DNA of 31,582 nt from Penium margaritaceum. Its lineage: Eukaryota; Streptophyta; Zygnematophyceae; Desmidiales; Peniaceae. The translations under genes were made by a program, and so were the position numbers. The stretch spans positions 126,977-158,558 of the forward strand of contig SZWC01003602.1 in the NCBI GenBank assembly GCA_023375785.1, given 5' to 3'. Below, in pieces: positions 1 through 9,619 of the stretch. A model generated the notes under the pieces. It worked only from the letters and a program-made list of their open reading frames with translations, was not told where the DNA came from and made no database searches. Within the stretch, counting starts at the first letter, position 1, and the number at the start of each line of letters is the position of its first letter.

Positions 1-2
1 CC

Positions 3-737
3 ATGCATGATTGGGACGAATTCCTAGCACCGGCAGAGTTTGCGGTGAACAACTCGGTGAACGAGTCCACACAGTTCACACCGTTCGTGTTGAACAGTGG
101 TCGGCATCCAGTGGTACCCTCTTCATTGGTGAAGGGTGGGAGTACAGGAGGGCAGGTCCCTTCTGCTCAAGCCTTTGCTGAGCGCATCGACTCCTTGTTG
201 CAGGAGGCGAAGGGTCACCTTCAAGCAGCTCGGCAGCGACAAAAGGCATATGCCAACAAAGGTCGCCGGGAGGTGTCGTTTGACATCGGTGACAAAGTGC
301 TGCTTAGCACTAAAAACCTTCGGTTGAAGTCGCCAGGGGCAAGAAAACTTCTACCGAAGTGGATTGGGCCGTTTCCCATTGTAGCACGCATCGGGCCAGT
401 GGCGTACCGATTGCTACTTCCGCCGAGTATGAAGATACATGACGTGTTTCATGTGAGCTTGCTGGCTCCATACACGGCAGGAGGAACCGTTCAGCCACCG
501 CCAGCTGTCGTGGCTGCCGACAGCCAATACGAGGTCCTTCGCCTACTCCAGCACCGAGAGCGTACTCTTCGGTCGCGCGTTGTCAGGGAGTACCTCGTCC
601 CATGGGCCGGTTGTGGACCTGAACATAATTCATGGGAGCCCGAATCTCGGTTGCCCACAGGGGTGGTCAACGAGTACTGGAGCGAGCTTGCAGCTCGCTC
701 CAGTACAAATCGACGCGTGGCAGGAGGTACCACCTGA
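3..737 (+). CDS. Integrase C-terminus with chromodomain (partial pol)
   Basis: The last 244 codons of a gypsy Pol polyprotein are open to a TGA stop, with no internal stop. The ATG at position 3 is only the first in the window; the frame must start upstream. Residues 3-40 match the end of the integrase core (WDEFLAPAEFAVNNS). Residues about 118-157 are the GPY/F module (KWIGPFPIVARIGPVAYRL, then HDVFHVSLLAPY). Residues about 176-227 are a chromodomain (YEV, EYLVPW, GPEHNSWEPE, EYW). In the family, integrase inserts the cDNA and the chromodomain can direct it to marked chromatin. The usual KGY after YLV.W is AGC here, so one aromatic cage position is missing, as in many plant chromoviruses. 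The open frame suggests a fairly young copy. Confidence 0.9.
   Translation: MHDWDEFLAPAEFAVNNSVNESTQFTPFVLNSGRHPVVPSSLVKGGSTGGQVPSAQAFAERIDSLLQEAKGHLQAARQRQKAYANKGRREVSFDIGDKVLLSTKNLRLKSPGARKLLPKWIGPFPIVARIGPVAYRLLLPPSMKIHDVFHVSLLAPYTAGGTVQPPPAVVAADSQYEVLRLLQHRERTLRSRVVREYLVPWAGCGPEHNSWEPESRLPTGVVNEYWSELAARSSTNRRVAGGTT
674..706. repeat. Perfect 14-bp hairpin at the end of pol
   Basis: GTACTGGAGCGAGC (674-687) and its exact reverse complement (693-706) flank a 5-nt loop. It lies inside the coding frame, just after the chromodomain and 30 bp before the stop. Confidence 0.85.
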
Positions 738-990
738 ACGCGGAAAAGTGAACAACATTCCCACAGGGCAGCATTCATGGACAGCGACCATAGGAGGTTG
801 GGGACGCCCAACATGGTTGTCGCGCGGACGCTCCAGCCTAAAGGGGGGAGGCCGCTAGCCGTGCTGACCTACAAGCTGCAGCTTAGGTCTACGTACCATG
901 CACGTGTTCATGTTTAGCTGGTGATTGAAATTATTAATTTTCTTTCACAATGTTGATGACTCACTGACTGACAATCCTACTTGTTGTTCA

Positions 991-1024
991 TGAACCGGGA
1001 CGGTTCATAATAAGTGGGGAGGAA
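991..1024 (+). other. Stem-loop and polypurine tract of the gypsy element
   Basis: A perfect 7-bp hairpin (TGAACCG, loop GGA, CGGTTCA; 991-1007) precedes the purine run AAGTGGGGAGGAA (1012-1024). The purine run ends at the first base of the LTR, which is where the plus-strand primer tract lies in this family. A second purine run at 839-852 is 170 bp upstream and is not next to an LTR end. Confidence 0.75.
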
Positions 1025-1030
1025 TGTAGC

Positions 1031-1538
1031 GGGAGGGCCGGTTCGGCCCTCCCTCCTCGCTGATGCGAGGGGTGGTTGCGCACCACCCCTCGCGTCAGCG
1101 AGGGCTGGCCGGCGGCCAGCNGGCCAAGCGACCGGCCGGCCACCGGCCGGCCAGCCGCCAGCCGCCGATCGCGGCCTCAGCCGGATCGGCGGCTGGGAGG
1201 CCACGAGGGCCTCGAGGGCGAGGCCTCGTGGCCTCGTGCCCTCGCCCCCCCTCGCCCTCCTTGCAAACGAGCAAGAGAGGACGAAGGGATAGGGGTAGCG
1301 ATGGGAGGTCGAAATAGCTGGCGCGAAATCGCCGGCGTGCCTCGCACGCGACGATTTCACGCCAGAACGACAAAACATGAATCGAAGTTTGTTTACGACG
1401 AACTTCGACATAAAACGAACGAAATAACTCGTGCGAACACACGAGTTCGAGGTAAAAACCCCCGGTTTGGGTCCCAAAACCAGGGGTTTGGTTAAAAACG
1501 GAAATGGGCCTCCGGAGACTCGAAATATTTGAGTCTCC
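1031..1538. repeat. Chain of ten hairpins inside the LTR
   Basis: Inverted repeats read in order: 1031-1040/1044-1053 (10 bp, perfect); 1055-1076/1082-1103 (22 bp, one mismatch, loop TGCGC); 1104-1110/1114-1120 (7 bp); 1158-1170/1184-1196 (13 bp); 1199-1208/1224-1233 (10 bp); 1318-1331/1352-1365 (14 bp, one mismatch); 1382-1389/1401-1408 (8 bp); 1426-1433/1440-1447 (8 bp); 1456-1471/1473-1489 (about 16 bp, one mismatch and one bulge); 1514-1521/1531-1538 (8 bp). A weaker pair, CCCCT and AGGGG, follows near 1565-1586. Confidence 0.85.
1121..1121. other. Single N in a palindromic GC-rich block
   Basis: One undetermined base lies right after the hairpin 1104-1120 and before CCGGCCGG-rich sequence. 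In such a block an N may hide a missing or collapsed stretch, so the LTR length of 646 bp is approximate. Confidence 0.8.
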
Positions 1539-1670
1539 CTGCTCTGGGTCGTTGATGACGATTGCCCCTCAGTCTTGCGAAGGGGGTAAACCCTTGACGC
1601 GGACTGAGAACGCCATTCTGCAAACTCCGACGACGACTTCAGAGCAGGAGCTGGAGACACGCCCGTTACA

Positions 1671-2649
1671 CTATATCTATATCCATATCTTTATCCATAT
1701 CCATATCCATATCCATATCCATATCCATATCCATATCTATATCTATATCTATATCTATATCTATATCTATATTTATATCTATATCTATATCCATATCTAT
1801 ATCTATATCTATATCTATATCTATATCTATATCTATATCTACGTCTACATCTATATCTATATCTATATCTATATCTATATCTATATCTATATCTATATCT
1901 ATATCTATATCTATATCTATGTCTATATCTATATCTGTATCTATATCTATATCTATATCTATATCTATATCTATATCTATATGAATATCTATATCGATAT
2001 ATATATCTATATCTATATCTATATATATATCTATATATATATTTATATCTATTTCAATACCAATATCTACATATATATCTATATCTACGTATGAATCTAT
2101 ATGTATATGTATATGTATATGTATATTTATACATATATATATCTATATCTATATTTGTATTTATGTTTATGTTTATATTTATATCTATATCTATATCTAC
2201 ATCAAAATCTATATCTATATCTATGTCTATATGCATATGAATATATATTTGTATTTATAACTATATCTATACATTTATTTTTATGCATATCTATATCTAA
2301 ATCTATATACATCTATATTCATATGCATATCTATATGTATGTTTGTATCTATATTCATATAAACTTCTATATCTATATCTATATCTTTATTTGGATTCTT
2401 TCTTATCTATATATTTATATATGTTTATAACTATCTTTATCCATATGTTTATCTATATCTATCGTGTGTTTATATATATATATGTGTGTGTGTATCGATA
2501 TCTACATGTACATGTATATCGATAAATATATTTATAACTATATCTGGATGTATTTTTTATCATATATAAAGATATATATATTTATATTTTTATCGATGTT
2601 CATATCAATGTTGTATTTGCATGTATGTCCATGCTTATGTGTATGCTGA
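1671..2649. repeat. (CTATAT)n-type microsatellite, about 980 bp
   Basis: It starts with (TATCCA)n to about 1732, then nearly pure (TATATC)n to about 2000. It then decays into mixed TATATG, TATATT, TGTATA and TATTTA units. Sparse ATATCTAT and TATGTGTG blocks continue to about 2649. The frames that translate as Ile-Tyr repeats are products of the hexamer and not proteins. The purest units are nearest the gypsy LTR. Confidence 0.95.
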
Positions 2650-3182
2650 AATGATCCGATTACATATTCATATACATTTATAATTGGTGTAAAATATGTA
2701 TTCCTTTGTTTAGAATTTAAAAATTCAATACTATAAAATGTTCTGTTTCATTTAGTTTTTTTATTGTTTTTTTAGAGACGCTTTAGTAAGAACAATGTGA
2801 ATATTGTTCTTTAGAATACAGAGCATGAAGTATGAAAGAATGTATGCATGAAATTCACAAGGAAGAACAAATGAAGCTAGTTATTTCTTAATGGCAGTTT
2901 TTCTCTGTTTTATTTATGTATTTGGTTTTTTGGTGTTAGTGCAGCCTCTTATGATCATGGTAGACCCTACGTGAGTGCCAAAACAGATTCAATTACGCGG
3001 CATCTGGTACAAAGAGATTGATGATCGAAAGTGGGTTTTCTAGTGTAAAGATTTCCGCGGTCGACTATCTACTTGTTTCGTCTTGACATTGTATTTTCTT
3101 GGTGCTCGCTGAATGCGTCATGTCCATTTGATTGCTGCGCTGTCGGCCTTCAGGTGTTCGCACTTCTCCTCTGCAAGAACCG
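2650..3182. other. AT-rich sequence without recognised features
   Basis: This AT-rich stretch has T-runs near 2755-2775 and no long open frame, LTR end or repeat that I can identify. Confidence 0.6.
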
Positions 3183-3298
3183 GATGGGGGTACTGAAGAA
3201 GTTGGTTGATGCTGCTAAGTTTTAAGTACCCCCATCGAAGGACAAACATTTCACCCCCCCCGTACAATCTTTTCCGACGTTAGCTACCCCCATCGAAG
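3183..3298. repeat. Short inverted and direct repeat cluster
   Basis: GATGGGGGTAC (3183-3193) is the exact reverse complement of GTACCCCCATC (3226-3236). The 14-mer TACCCCCATCGAAG occurs at 3227-3240 and again at 3285-3298. This could be the regulatory part of an old LTR, but no LTR border supports that. Confidence 0.6.
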
Positions 3299-3765
3299 AC
3301 TTTGCTGCTGGCTATATCAACACACTCTCACCAGTACCTGGTGAAGCTCAGCCATCGTGCGGTCCGATGGATCCATGCCTCCGGTGTCGCCCATAGTGGT
3401 AGTAGGCTTAGCTGTTTTCACGGTCTTCGTGCCGCTCGCCTACGTGGTACTGAGAGACGTTTGTTGGGCATGCGCAGCATGGAGGCCACATGTGATCCGG
3501 CCCTCATCCAAGGGGTACTTTTTCCTCGTGTATCGATGAGTGTCGCCGTTGTTGTAGTAATGGACAGATTGTCCATTGTTGCTGTTCGCTGGCTGCTGCT
3601 GTTGCTGATACCCCTTGCCACGTTTTTTCCACCCTCTAACATTTGGTGGCAGCCATGCCGTGAGCTGATGTGGACTGGGAAGAGAGGGAGGAAGAAGTAG
3701 AGCAGGAGCTAAGAGTGAGAGGGGTTGTCGTGGATGCAATCTTCACTACTATCAAGGGGCTCGCC
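3299..3765 (+). other. Unrecognised stretch with a possible LTR end and primer site
   Basis: The sequence CTAACA (3636-3641) followed by TTTGGTGGCAGCC resembles an LTR end next to a primer-binding site beginning TGG (3644-3654). It matches the tRNA-iMet site only in part (TGGTGGC against TGGTATC). A short acidic frame follows on the plus strand (about 3672-3767, rich in Glu and Arg), as in some gag leaders. No upstream LTR start could be matched, so this is a weak suggestion. Confidence 0.25.
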
Positions 3766-3849
3766 TAATGCGCCTGAGGAGCATCCTTGGCACCCGTCCT
3801 CTGGAGAGAGTACTGCTGGCCCCAAGGAAACAGCTCAAGGTACTCAAAT

Positions 3850-4900
3850 GGATCCTCTAGGATGGGTCGATAGAAGAAGGTGAAGGTCAGTGTATTCCAT
3901 GTGTGCACTGAGCACGACGGTGTCAACCGCCTGGAGCTGGGACCCACCGCCACTGCCCAGCTGTTTGTGGATGTGCATTGCGTGGCGCCAACATGCAGCT
4001 GCTGAATTTGAATCTTTGTGGCACAGGGAGTGGAACTCCCTAAGGCAGATAGCCCTCGTTGCATGTGTCTCTTTAGTGAAGAAGGTGAGGGCCAAACGCC
4101 ACCGTCGGTGAGGGTCAACCTCGTCACTCGTGCACCCAGGAAAGGACAGAAGTCCACGATTCTCCTTAGGAACGACATAGAGCAGAACACGCGTGGCTCT
4201 CACTGTTTTCTGTGTCTGGCGAGTGTAAGGGTTCTGGTAATCGCTTGGGCAATAGGACCACACCCCTTCCGCGTCAGCCCACACCTTGAAAATTACCTCC
4301 TAACAGTCCAATCAAACATTGCTGTCGCAACGGGTGGTGAAGTGTCAAATTCCTTTGGTCACCTCTTCATGGAGAGGGCAACTTTAGGCTTTGAGGCAAG
4401 CACCCATGGAATGGGTAGGCCGCCAAAGGAGAGGCTAGTCACTGGTCTCGAGAGTGTCTGACTTGCTGGTACCACTGATGCACCCCTGGGTGTGCGTTGT
4501 GGGCCGATGTGGAGGTGATCCAGCTGCGTGGGAATCTTGCGTCTCCATGCTTCCACCTCCTCTTTCTTTGAATCTTGCTCCTCAGATACTTGCTACTGCC
4601 TGGCTGAGCCAGTGGGTGTATTTCGGTATTCTTGCGATATAGATTCGGCTTCTCCAGTTGGAGTATATTGAATTATTGACAAGCTTTGTAGTAAGGTCTT
4701 GATTTCCAAAAGAGTGGCAAACTGCTCCTGCTGCTGGTGTATAATCTCATCCTATGCTTGTCGCAACTCGTCAATCACTCGAGTGTAGGCTTGACAAGCA
4801 TGAGAGGGAGCTGGAGCTGGACAGATCAATCAGCTCCTGTCCTTCTAACCGCCTGAAGCCATGCTTTCGTGTGGTATGAGTCCGAACGTCAAAGTTGTTA
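3850..4900 (-). pseudogene. Degenerate coding-like region, family unknown
   Basis: Several adjoining minus-strand frames read like decayed protein and not random sequence. At 4284-3844 a 146-codon frame contains VWSYCPSDYQNPYTRQ and TRVLLYVVPKENRG. Further upstream (about 4790-4660) a short frame interrupted by a stop is rich in Gln, Glu and Leu and could form a coiled coil (QQQEQFATLLEIKTLL), as in some retroelement Gag N-termini. The pieces are in different frames and contain stops. I do not recognise a domain. It may be a retroelement gag remnant or a broken host exon. Overlapping plus-strand frames (4018-4461) cannot be excluded as the real sense. Confidence 0.3.
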
Positions 4901-5259
4901 AAATCAATCATTATTAGCAGTTGTGGAAGAATGAAAACATCAGAAAAAAGATGAAATTTTGACCCAGAAATTGCTAGTATGAGCACTGTTGATGATGATG
5001 TATGTGTTTTTCACGCCAACAAAAGTAACGTTTGTGTAAGAAACGCCAGCGTATTCTACGCTGGAAAAGATGAATATGTTTTTACTCATGTGGAGTTTGG
5101 ATGGCTGTGGAAGGGGATGTACTGTGTCACTCTTTGCTTGTGGCTACGTAGGATCTGCATACACTTACGCAGACCAACACAGTAGTGCTCCTACGCATTG
5201 TTTATGAGTAGGAGCTGTTGCGCAACAGTAGTACTGTACGAGACAGCACCCAAGGTTGT

Positions 5260-5790
5260 TTCTGTTAAGGAACTACTGCTGCTTCTGCAGCCGCTTCCAG
5301 ACCTCCTACAATACTATTGCTGCGTTTGCTAGTGCGGTATTGTCATGGGAACATTACTTCTGCTGTCGCTGCTGTCACTATGGCCGCTAAAATGTTGCTA
5401 CTGTGCTGGTGCTACCTCTGCTGCTGCCATTGCATTACTGTTGTTGATTGCGGCTGCTACTGTCGCTGCTGCTGCTTGCTGCTCTTATCACTACGAACTG
5501 CCACTACCATTGCACACTACCAGTGCTTGCAACTACCTCCACAAGATGCTACCGTGAGCTGCTTCCCCTTTCTGCATAACGGGTGTTAGCCATACAAGCT
5601 TTCACTTCTGCTCTGTGCTACTGCTGCCGCTACGTGTGGCTACTAAAGCACATTGCTGCCGCGGCTGCTACTGTCATGGCATTGACGGTAACTCACATTT
5701 CCATTGCTGGTATTGCTCTACACTCTAGCGGTGGCATGGTGATGCCGCTACTGCTGATGTCAGGGCAAAGTTTCTGCTACTGACGTCTGT
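5260..5790. repeat. GCT/TGC-rich low-complexity tract
   Basis: Irregular repeats of TGCTGC, CTACTG and GCTGCT units dominate. Open frames here are Leu/Cys or Ala-rich in every register, the product of a biased trinucleotide and not of a gene. A similar tract lies at 13790-14060. This one directly adjoins the dispersed repeat copy at 5810-6560. Confidence 0.6.
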
Positions 5791-5809
5791 TGTGACGGGT
5801 TCAAGGATA

Positions 5810-6560
5810 TGGGTGTTGGAGTGACTCTCACTGGTGCTATCGGTGCTGCGTCTCTGTGGTGCAGCTCAGCAAGAAAACTTTCACTGCTTTGATACTATTT
5901 GGAAGCTTCTTAGCCTTGCTTTTCTGACGTGGTGACACTGTCCACTCAGCTGACACACCAGCGAAAAAGCATGTGGAAGAAACAATGAGGGTTCGGGTAG
6001 GGAGATACGCAAAGTCTCATAAGCCCCAATAGTTTATCAATGGAAAGAGAGATGAAAACTGACAAGCACACAGCATAAACGCCTACTGTGGCGCACAGCA
6101 AGTGACATACTCGACAGTGTCAATTTGATTAAAAACCGGCCCAAAACCACTATTTGGCCAAAACTCTGCGCACAGGCATCCAAAGGCAACACCGTCTTAA
6201 CCTAGAGATAAAAAATCTCAAGCCGGATACTACGACTGGTCACACGCGCAAGTTAGGCATAGATTGGTGGATAAAAAATGCAAAACATGCGAATCAAGCT
6301 CAAGAGCTAGTCCACTGAGAAACTCTAGCGACTGCAAGAACACTATGGAGCATTCCAGTAACAACTTAGGAAATCGTAGCAGCTACTTGGCAGGTGCTGG
6401 TGGATGTGGTCACCACCCACCAGGTGCTCCGATGCCCGTTGGATCCACATGAGAGATCCGTATGAGCATGGACATGACCAAGTGGTCGCAATAAACTGTA
6501 CAGAAAGGTGGGGACGGATCACATCGCAGCACTCCCCCATGACCGGATGGTACACATGTC
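5810..6560 (-). repeat. Dispersed repeat R1, copy 1
   Basis: Read on the minus strand, this stretch aligns along its whole length with 14560-15325 on the plus strand. Shared blocks in order: GGTCATGTCCATGCTC, GGAGCACC.G..GG.GGTGACC, GGACTAGCTCTTGAGC, ATGTTTTGCA, TTTGGATGC.TGTG, TCAGTTTTCAT, GAGACTTTG.G.ATCTCC, GGACA.TGT..CCACGTCAG, CTTGCTGAGC, GTGAGAGTCA. I estimate roughly 65-70 per cent identity with small indels. No coding domain is visible. It may be part of an LTR or leader of an uncharacterised retroelement. The two copies are in opposite orientation 8 kb apart. Confidence 0.75.
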
Positions 6561-9160
6561 CATAACATTGTCTACATTGTCCACTGTACAAACCCACGGT
6601 TATCACACATTTGTGCATTGAATTTTGGGAAAGACGTGCATTGATCTCACCAGGGTTACACAATTCTTGGAATCCTCACACCCTCAAGGTGACGTGTGTG
6701 GCCTAATGTACCAAGAGGTACAACCTGAATAGCGTAGGCTTCTTAGATGTGAAAACAATGAGGGTAAATGCCATAACTGCAATTTGAACCAGGAAAGTTG
6801 TTGAAGAACTTACAACAAGCATATTGGAGGGGCCCTTCCTAAGGGAAGATAGAGCTCTGTTCAATGAAGCTTGTTGCTAAGCCATCCTAATACTAGCATT
6901 GTCCAGTTAACCTATGTCGGTTTCTACTTTTGAGTGTGCATGACAACCTATGTCTTGCAGAATCCAAATGTGGAAACATTGTGGATGCCAGTAAAGAATG
7001 TGAAAGACGTTCTACAATAAATTGATACTTGAAACGGAGTATTTGAGACTTTAAAGTGCAATCATCTCTCTTACATTGGAAAACTCACGTACCATGAGAA
7101 TGATTATTGTTTTTATCTATATCTATGAAGATGAAATCACTGTCCACTTGACTCCACCCACATGCATACATGCAGGAGAGTAAAACCATTAAGGATGAAT
7201 TTCACAGAAACTGGTGCTCTCCTACAGCCACATGCACGTGTTGGTAGGGAATGTACAATGATGTCGCATGAGGGACCAAGCATGCTGTGAAAGGTGGAAG
7301 GTGTAAGAGGACGCCATGGATCAATAAAACAAATACTCAGCTTGTAGGAGCGAGTCACATGAAGAATGAGTACGTGGATGGAAGCAAACGTGGTTGACAA
7401 GGCCACCCACACGAGAGAGTCTTGCATGGGGCCTCGACGCTACCCACAGATCGAGCCCGACCAGTCAGACACATAACTCTGACCAGCAGCTACTCTTTCT
7501 GTTGAAGTAATAGCCAGACCACACAGCCCCTAGGGATCAGCAACCTACGCTCCCGTCAAGCAAGCAACGCGCAAGTATGGAAAAAGTAGAATGACACATC
7601 GGCCACGAGCGTATGTAGTACGCATGTAACATTCTCATGTCTAGCTTATGACAGGTGCCACATTGCTACAGATTAGCCAACGCAAGAAGCGTCTGGCACA
7701 GGAGGATTATCACATGATGTAATCTGCACATATCCTTGATCTCCTTCATTCACAATCATGCTGACTGTTGTCACTCTTTGTCCTTGAGCTCTGGGGCCTG
7801 TCATGTATAACAAATCACCTCATCCTTGAGACTTTTTGCAAGAAAGTGTATTGGGAAGTGAACAGAAAAGTGGAAATCGATCACTCGCCAAAACTTCTCT
7901 AGATCATAAAAGTACCTTTAGCCTTTTCATGTTCAAGAAGAATTTTATCTGTGGGATCCGATCACATGCATTCATGTTTGTGATAGTTGAGAAATCCATG
8001 GATCCAGGAATACACTTATTTTTTACAATGACTGTGGAGTGTACTAACTTGGATCGATTAACCATACCTTGGGGCCTGAACACCGAGGCTGCATCCAAAA
8101 ATACTTGAGCATGTAGGAATTTTTCAGTTTCTTGCAGGTTGGCGCGTGTGAGTGATGTCAAGAGGTCACTTGCATAGTTCTACACCCAACACTAATGCTC
8201 TTCCATGACCTGTAGAAGAACACAAACACACGCAGCATGTTGCTTGAACAAAACAAAGTTAGCCAGAGGGAGATAGCACAAAAACAGGGCATCACAGGGC
8301 ACATTCAATGCTAGTGCACGGAACTCAACTAGGAGGATCACAAGCATGAGAATGACCAACTGCACACACAACATCTTGAACATTCCATTTTTTGTATCAC
8401 GATCTGTACTAGATACAACGATGCTGAGTTCTGCAATGGCAGGCTAGAGCATGGGTGTGACAAGGGTGCGAGAATTAATGCAAGGCAAACTGATTGCTAA
8501 AAAAATGATTTAAACGTGTCCTCTCCCATTGATTTGGGTCCCATAGCTCTTGTGATTTATTCGTCACTTCTTCTCTTCCCCCCTTTCATTGCTCTCTTCT
8601 CTTCCTGGTATTGCTCAATCAAGGGGTAAATTCCTTTCCAATTACCTTCTCTTGCGGCTTCATGTCCAGAACTTCGCTAAACGAGTCAGTCAAGGGCTTG
8701 AATCCTTCCCGTGCTGAAACAAACAATGGGCCACTAGACCCCTCTTGCCTCACTTCTTTTTCTGTTCGCTTCCGTCTCTAGCACTTGTTCTTTTTTGGCA
8801 GCACCTTTTCTGTTGGCCATGTGTACCTGTACATGTATGTATTCATACGCAAATCATAACAGTGACTGAGTTCATGACTGTCTGTAATTTTTTCTTCTTC
8901 ATGTGAATTAGGGAAGGTAGAGGATGCAGAAAAAGAATGAAGCATCTGCAATGTAGCCGAGAAGGAGGGTTTCTATTCTCATACCAGGAGGGCCCTGTTT
9001 CAACATTCCTATGCCATGTGAAATGGTAAGGCTTAGGATTATTGTGTTGCATCCATGCCATCTGGCAACCTCATCAATACCCGGAGTGGTTTGTCTCAGG
9101 AAAAATGACGGAGATGACCATTTTCTCCCTTCCCTTGGGAAAAAATTCTAAGGACTGTCC
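6561..9160. other. No recognised gene or repeat
   Basis: Only short frames (under 110 codons) are open and none shows a familiar motif. The base composition is ordinary, and I see no LTR borders, tRNA or long repeat. Confidence 0.5.
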
Positions 9161-9167
9161 CCATTTT

Positions 9168-9230
9168 GAGAGTTAGTTGCAAACTTAGTTATTAGAGTTA
9201 GTTAAAGTCAGTTGTTAGAGTTAGTTGTTC
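9168..9230 (+). repeat. GTTAGAGTTAGTT minisatellite
   Basis: Units of the form AGAGTTAGTT recur at least three times, with variants, in about 60 bp. Such motifs occur in LTR ends, but no partner LTR is seen. Confidence 0.5.
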
Positions 9231-9586
9231 TACTGCCATTACAATCATGGAATCCTCCCCTTAGGAGTTTGTGATTTTTCAGAAAATTTTCAGAGGGAGG
9301 TTTCAAGAGCTCCTAGAAACTGCTGGGCCCAGCTACCGAAGGACCCGGCAGGAGCCCACACAGGATTAAACCAGAGATCCCATGTGTAATTTTGGGGTAG
9401 GATTTTTGTATGGTTTACAATCATAGTAGGTGGTTACCACTAAGATTGTAACAACAATGGACGGAAATGGCCGCCGGTGTCCCTTGGTAGGATTTTGCAG
9501 TTTTCTCCCTCCCGTTGTGGCCAACAGAAAATTTTCACCAATTCTAGCGTGATCACCGTATACCATGTACGAGTGTCCACATTGTA

Positions 9587-9616
9587 CCCCCCCCCCCCCC
9601 CCCTCCCCCGCCCCCC
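9587..9616. repeat. Poly-C tract
   Basis: Seventeen C in a row (9587-9603), then T, five C, G and six C. The opposite strand could form a G-quadruplex. Lengths of such runs are error-prone in assemblies. Confidence 0.9.
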
Positions 9617-9619
9617 AAG

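Larger units (their letters stand above)
1..1670 (+). mobile_element. Ty3/gypsy chromovirus, 3' part
   Basis: This is the 3' end of a chromodomain-bearing LTR retrotransposon that runs off the left edge of the window. In order it shows the end of integrase with a chromodomain (3-737), an untranslated stretch, a polypurine tract (1012-1024) and one LTR (1025-1670). The LTR ends are an imperfect inverted pair, TGTAGCGGG and CCCGTTACA, one mismatch apart. The 5' LTR, gag, protease, RT and RNase H lie outside the window, so LTR divergence and the 5' target duplication cannot be read here. The first five bases after the LTR, CTATA, would be the target duplication; they belong to the microsatellite that follows. 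Confidence 0.9.
1025..1670 (+). repeat. 3' LTR of the gypsy element
   Basis: This 646-bp LTR begins TGTAGCGGG right after the polypurine tract and ends CCCGTTACA right before the microsatellite, so both borders are set by sequence. The first third is very GC-rich. Almost all of it can be read as a series of short inverted repeats (next entry). LTRs of this type hold the promoter and poly(A) signal; I see no clear TATA box. Open frames on both strands here are mirror images caused by the palindromes and are not genes. Confidence 0.85.

Noticed and set aside
839..852. Alternative polypurine tract and LTR start of the gypsy element
   Set aside because: The bases after it do not form the inverted terminal pair with the end at 1670, whereas TGTAGCGGG at 1025 does.
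977..1660. Long frames on both strands in the gypsy LTR
   Set aside because: Mirror frames produced by GC-rich palindromes; they contain an N and no motif.
1504..2094. 196-codon Ile-Tyr repeat protein
   Set aside because: Translation of the TATATC microsatellite.
1671..2649. Telomere-like or CRISPR-like array
   Set aside because: The unit is TATATC, not a telomere motif, and there are no spacers between conserved repeats.
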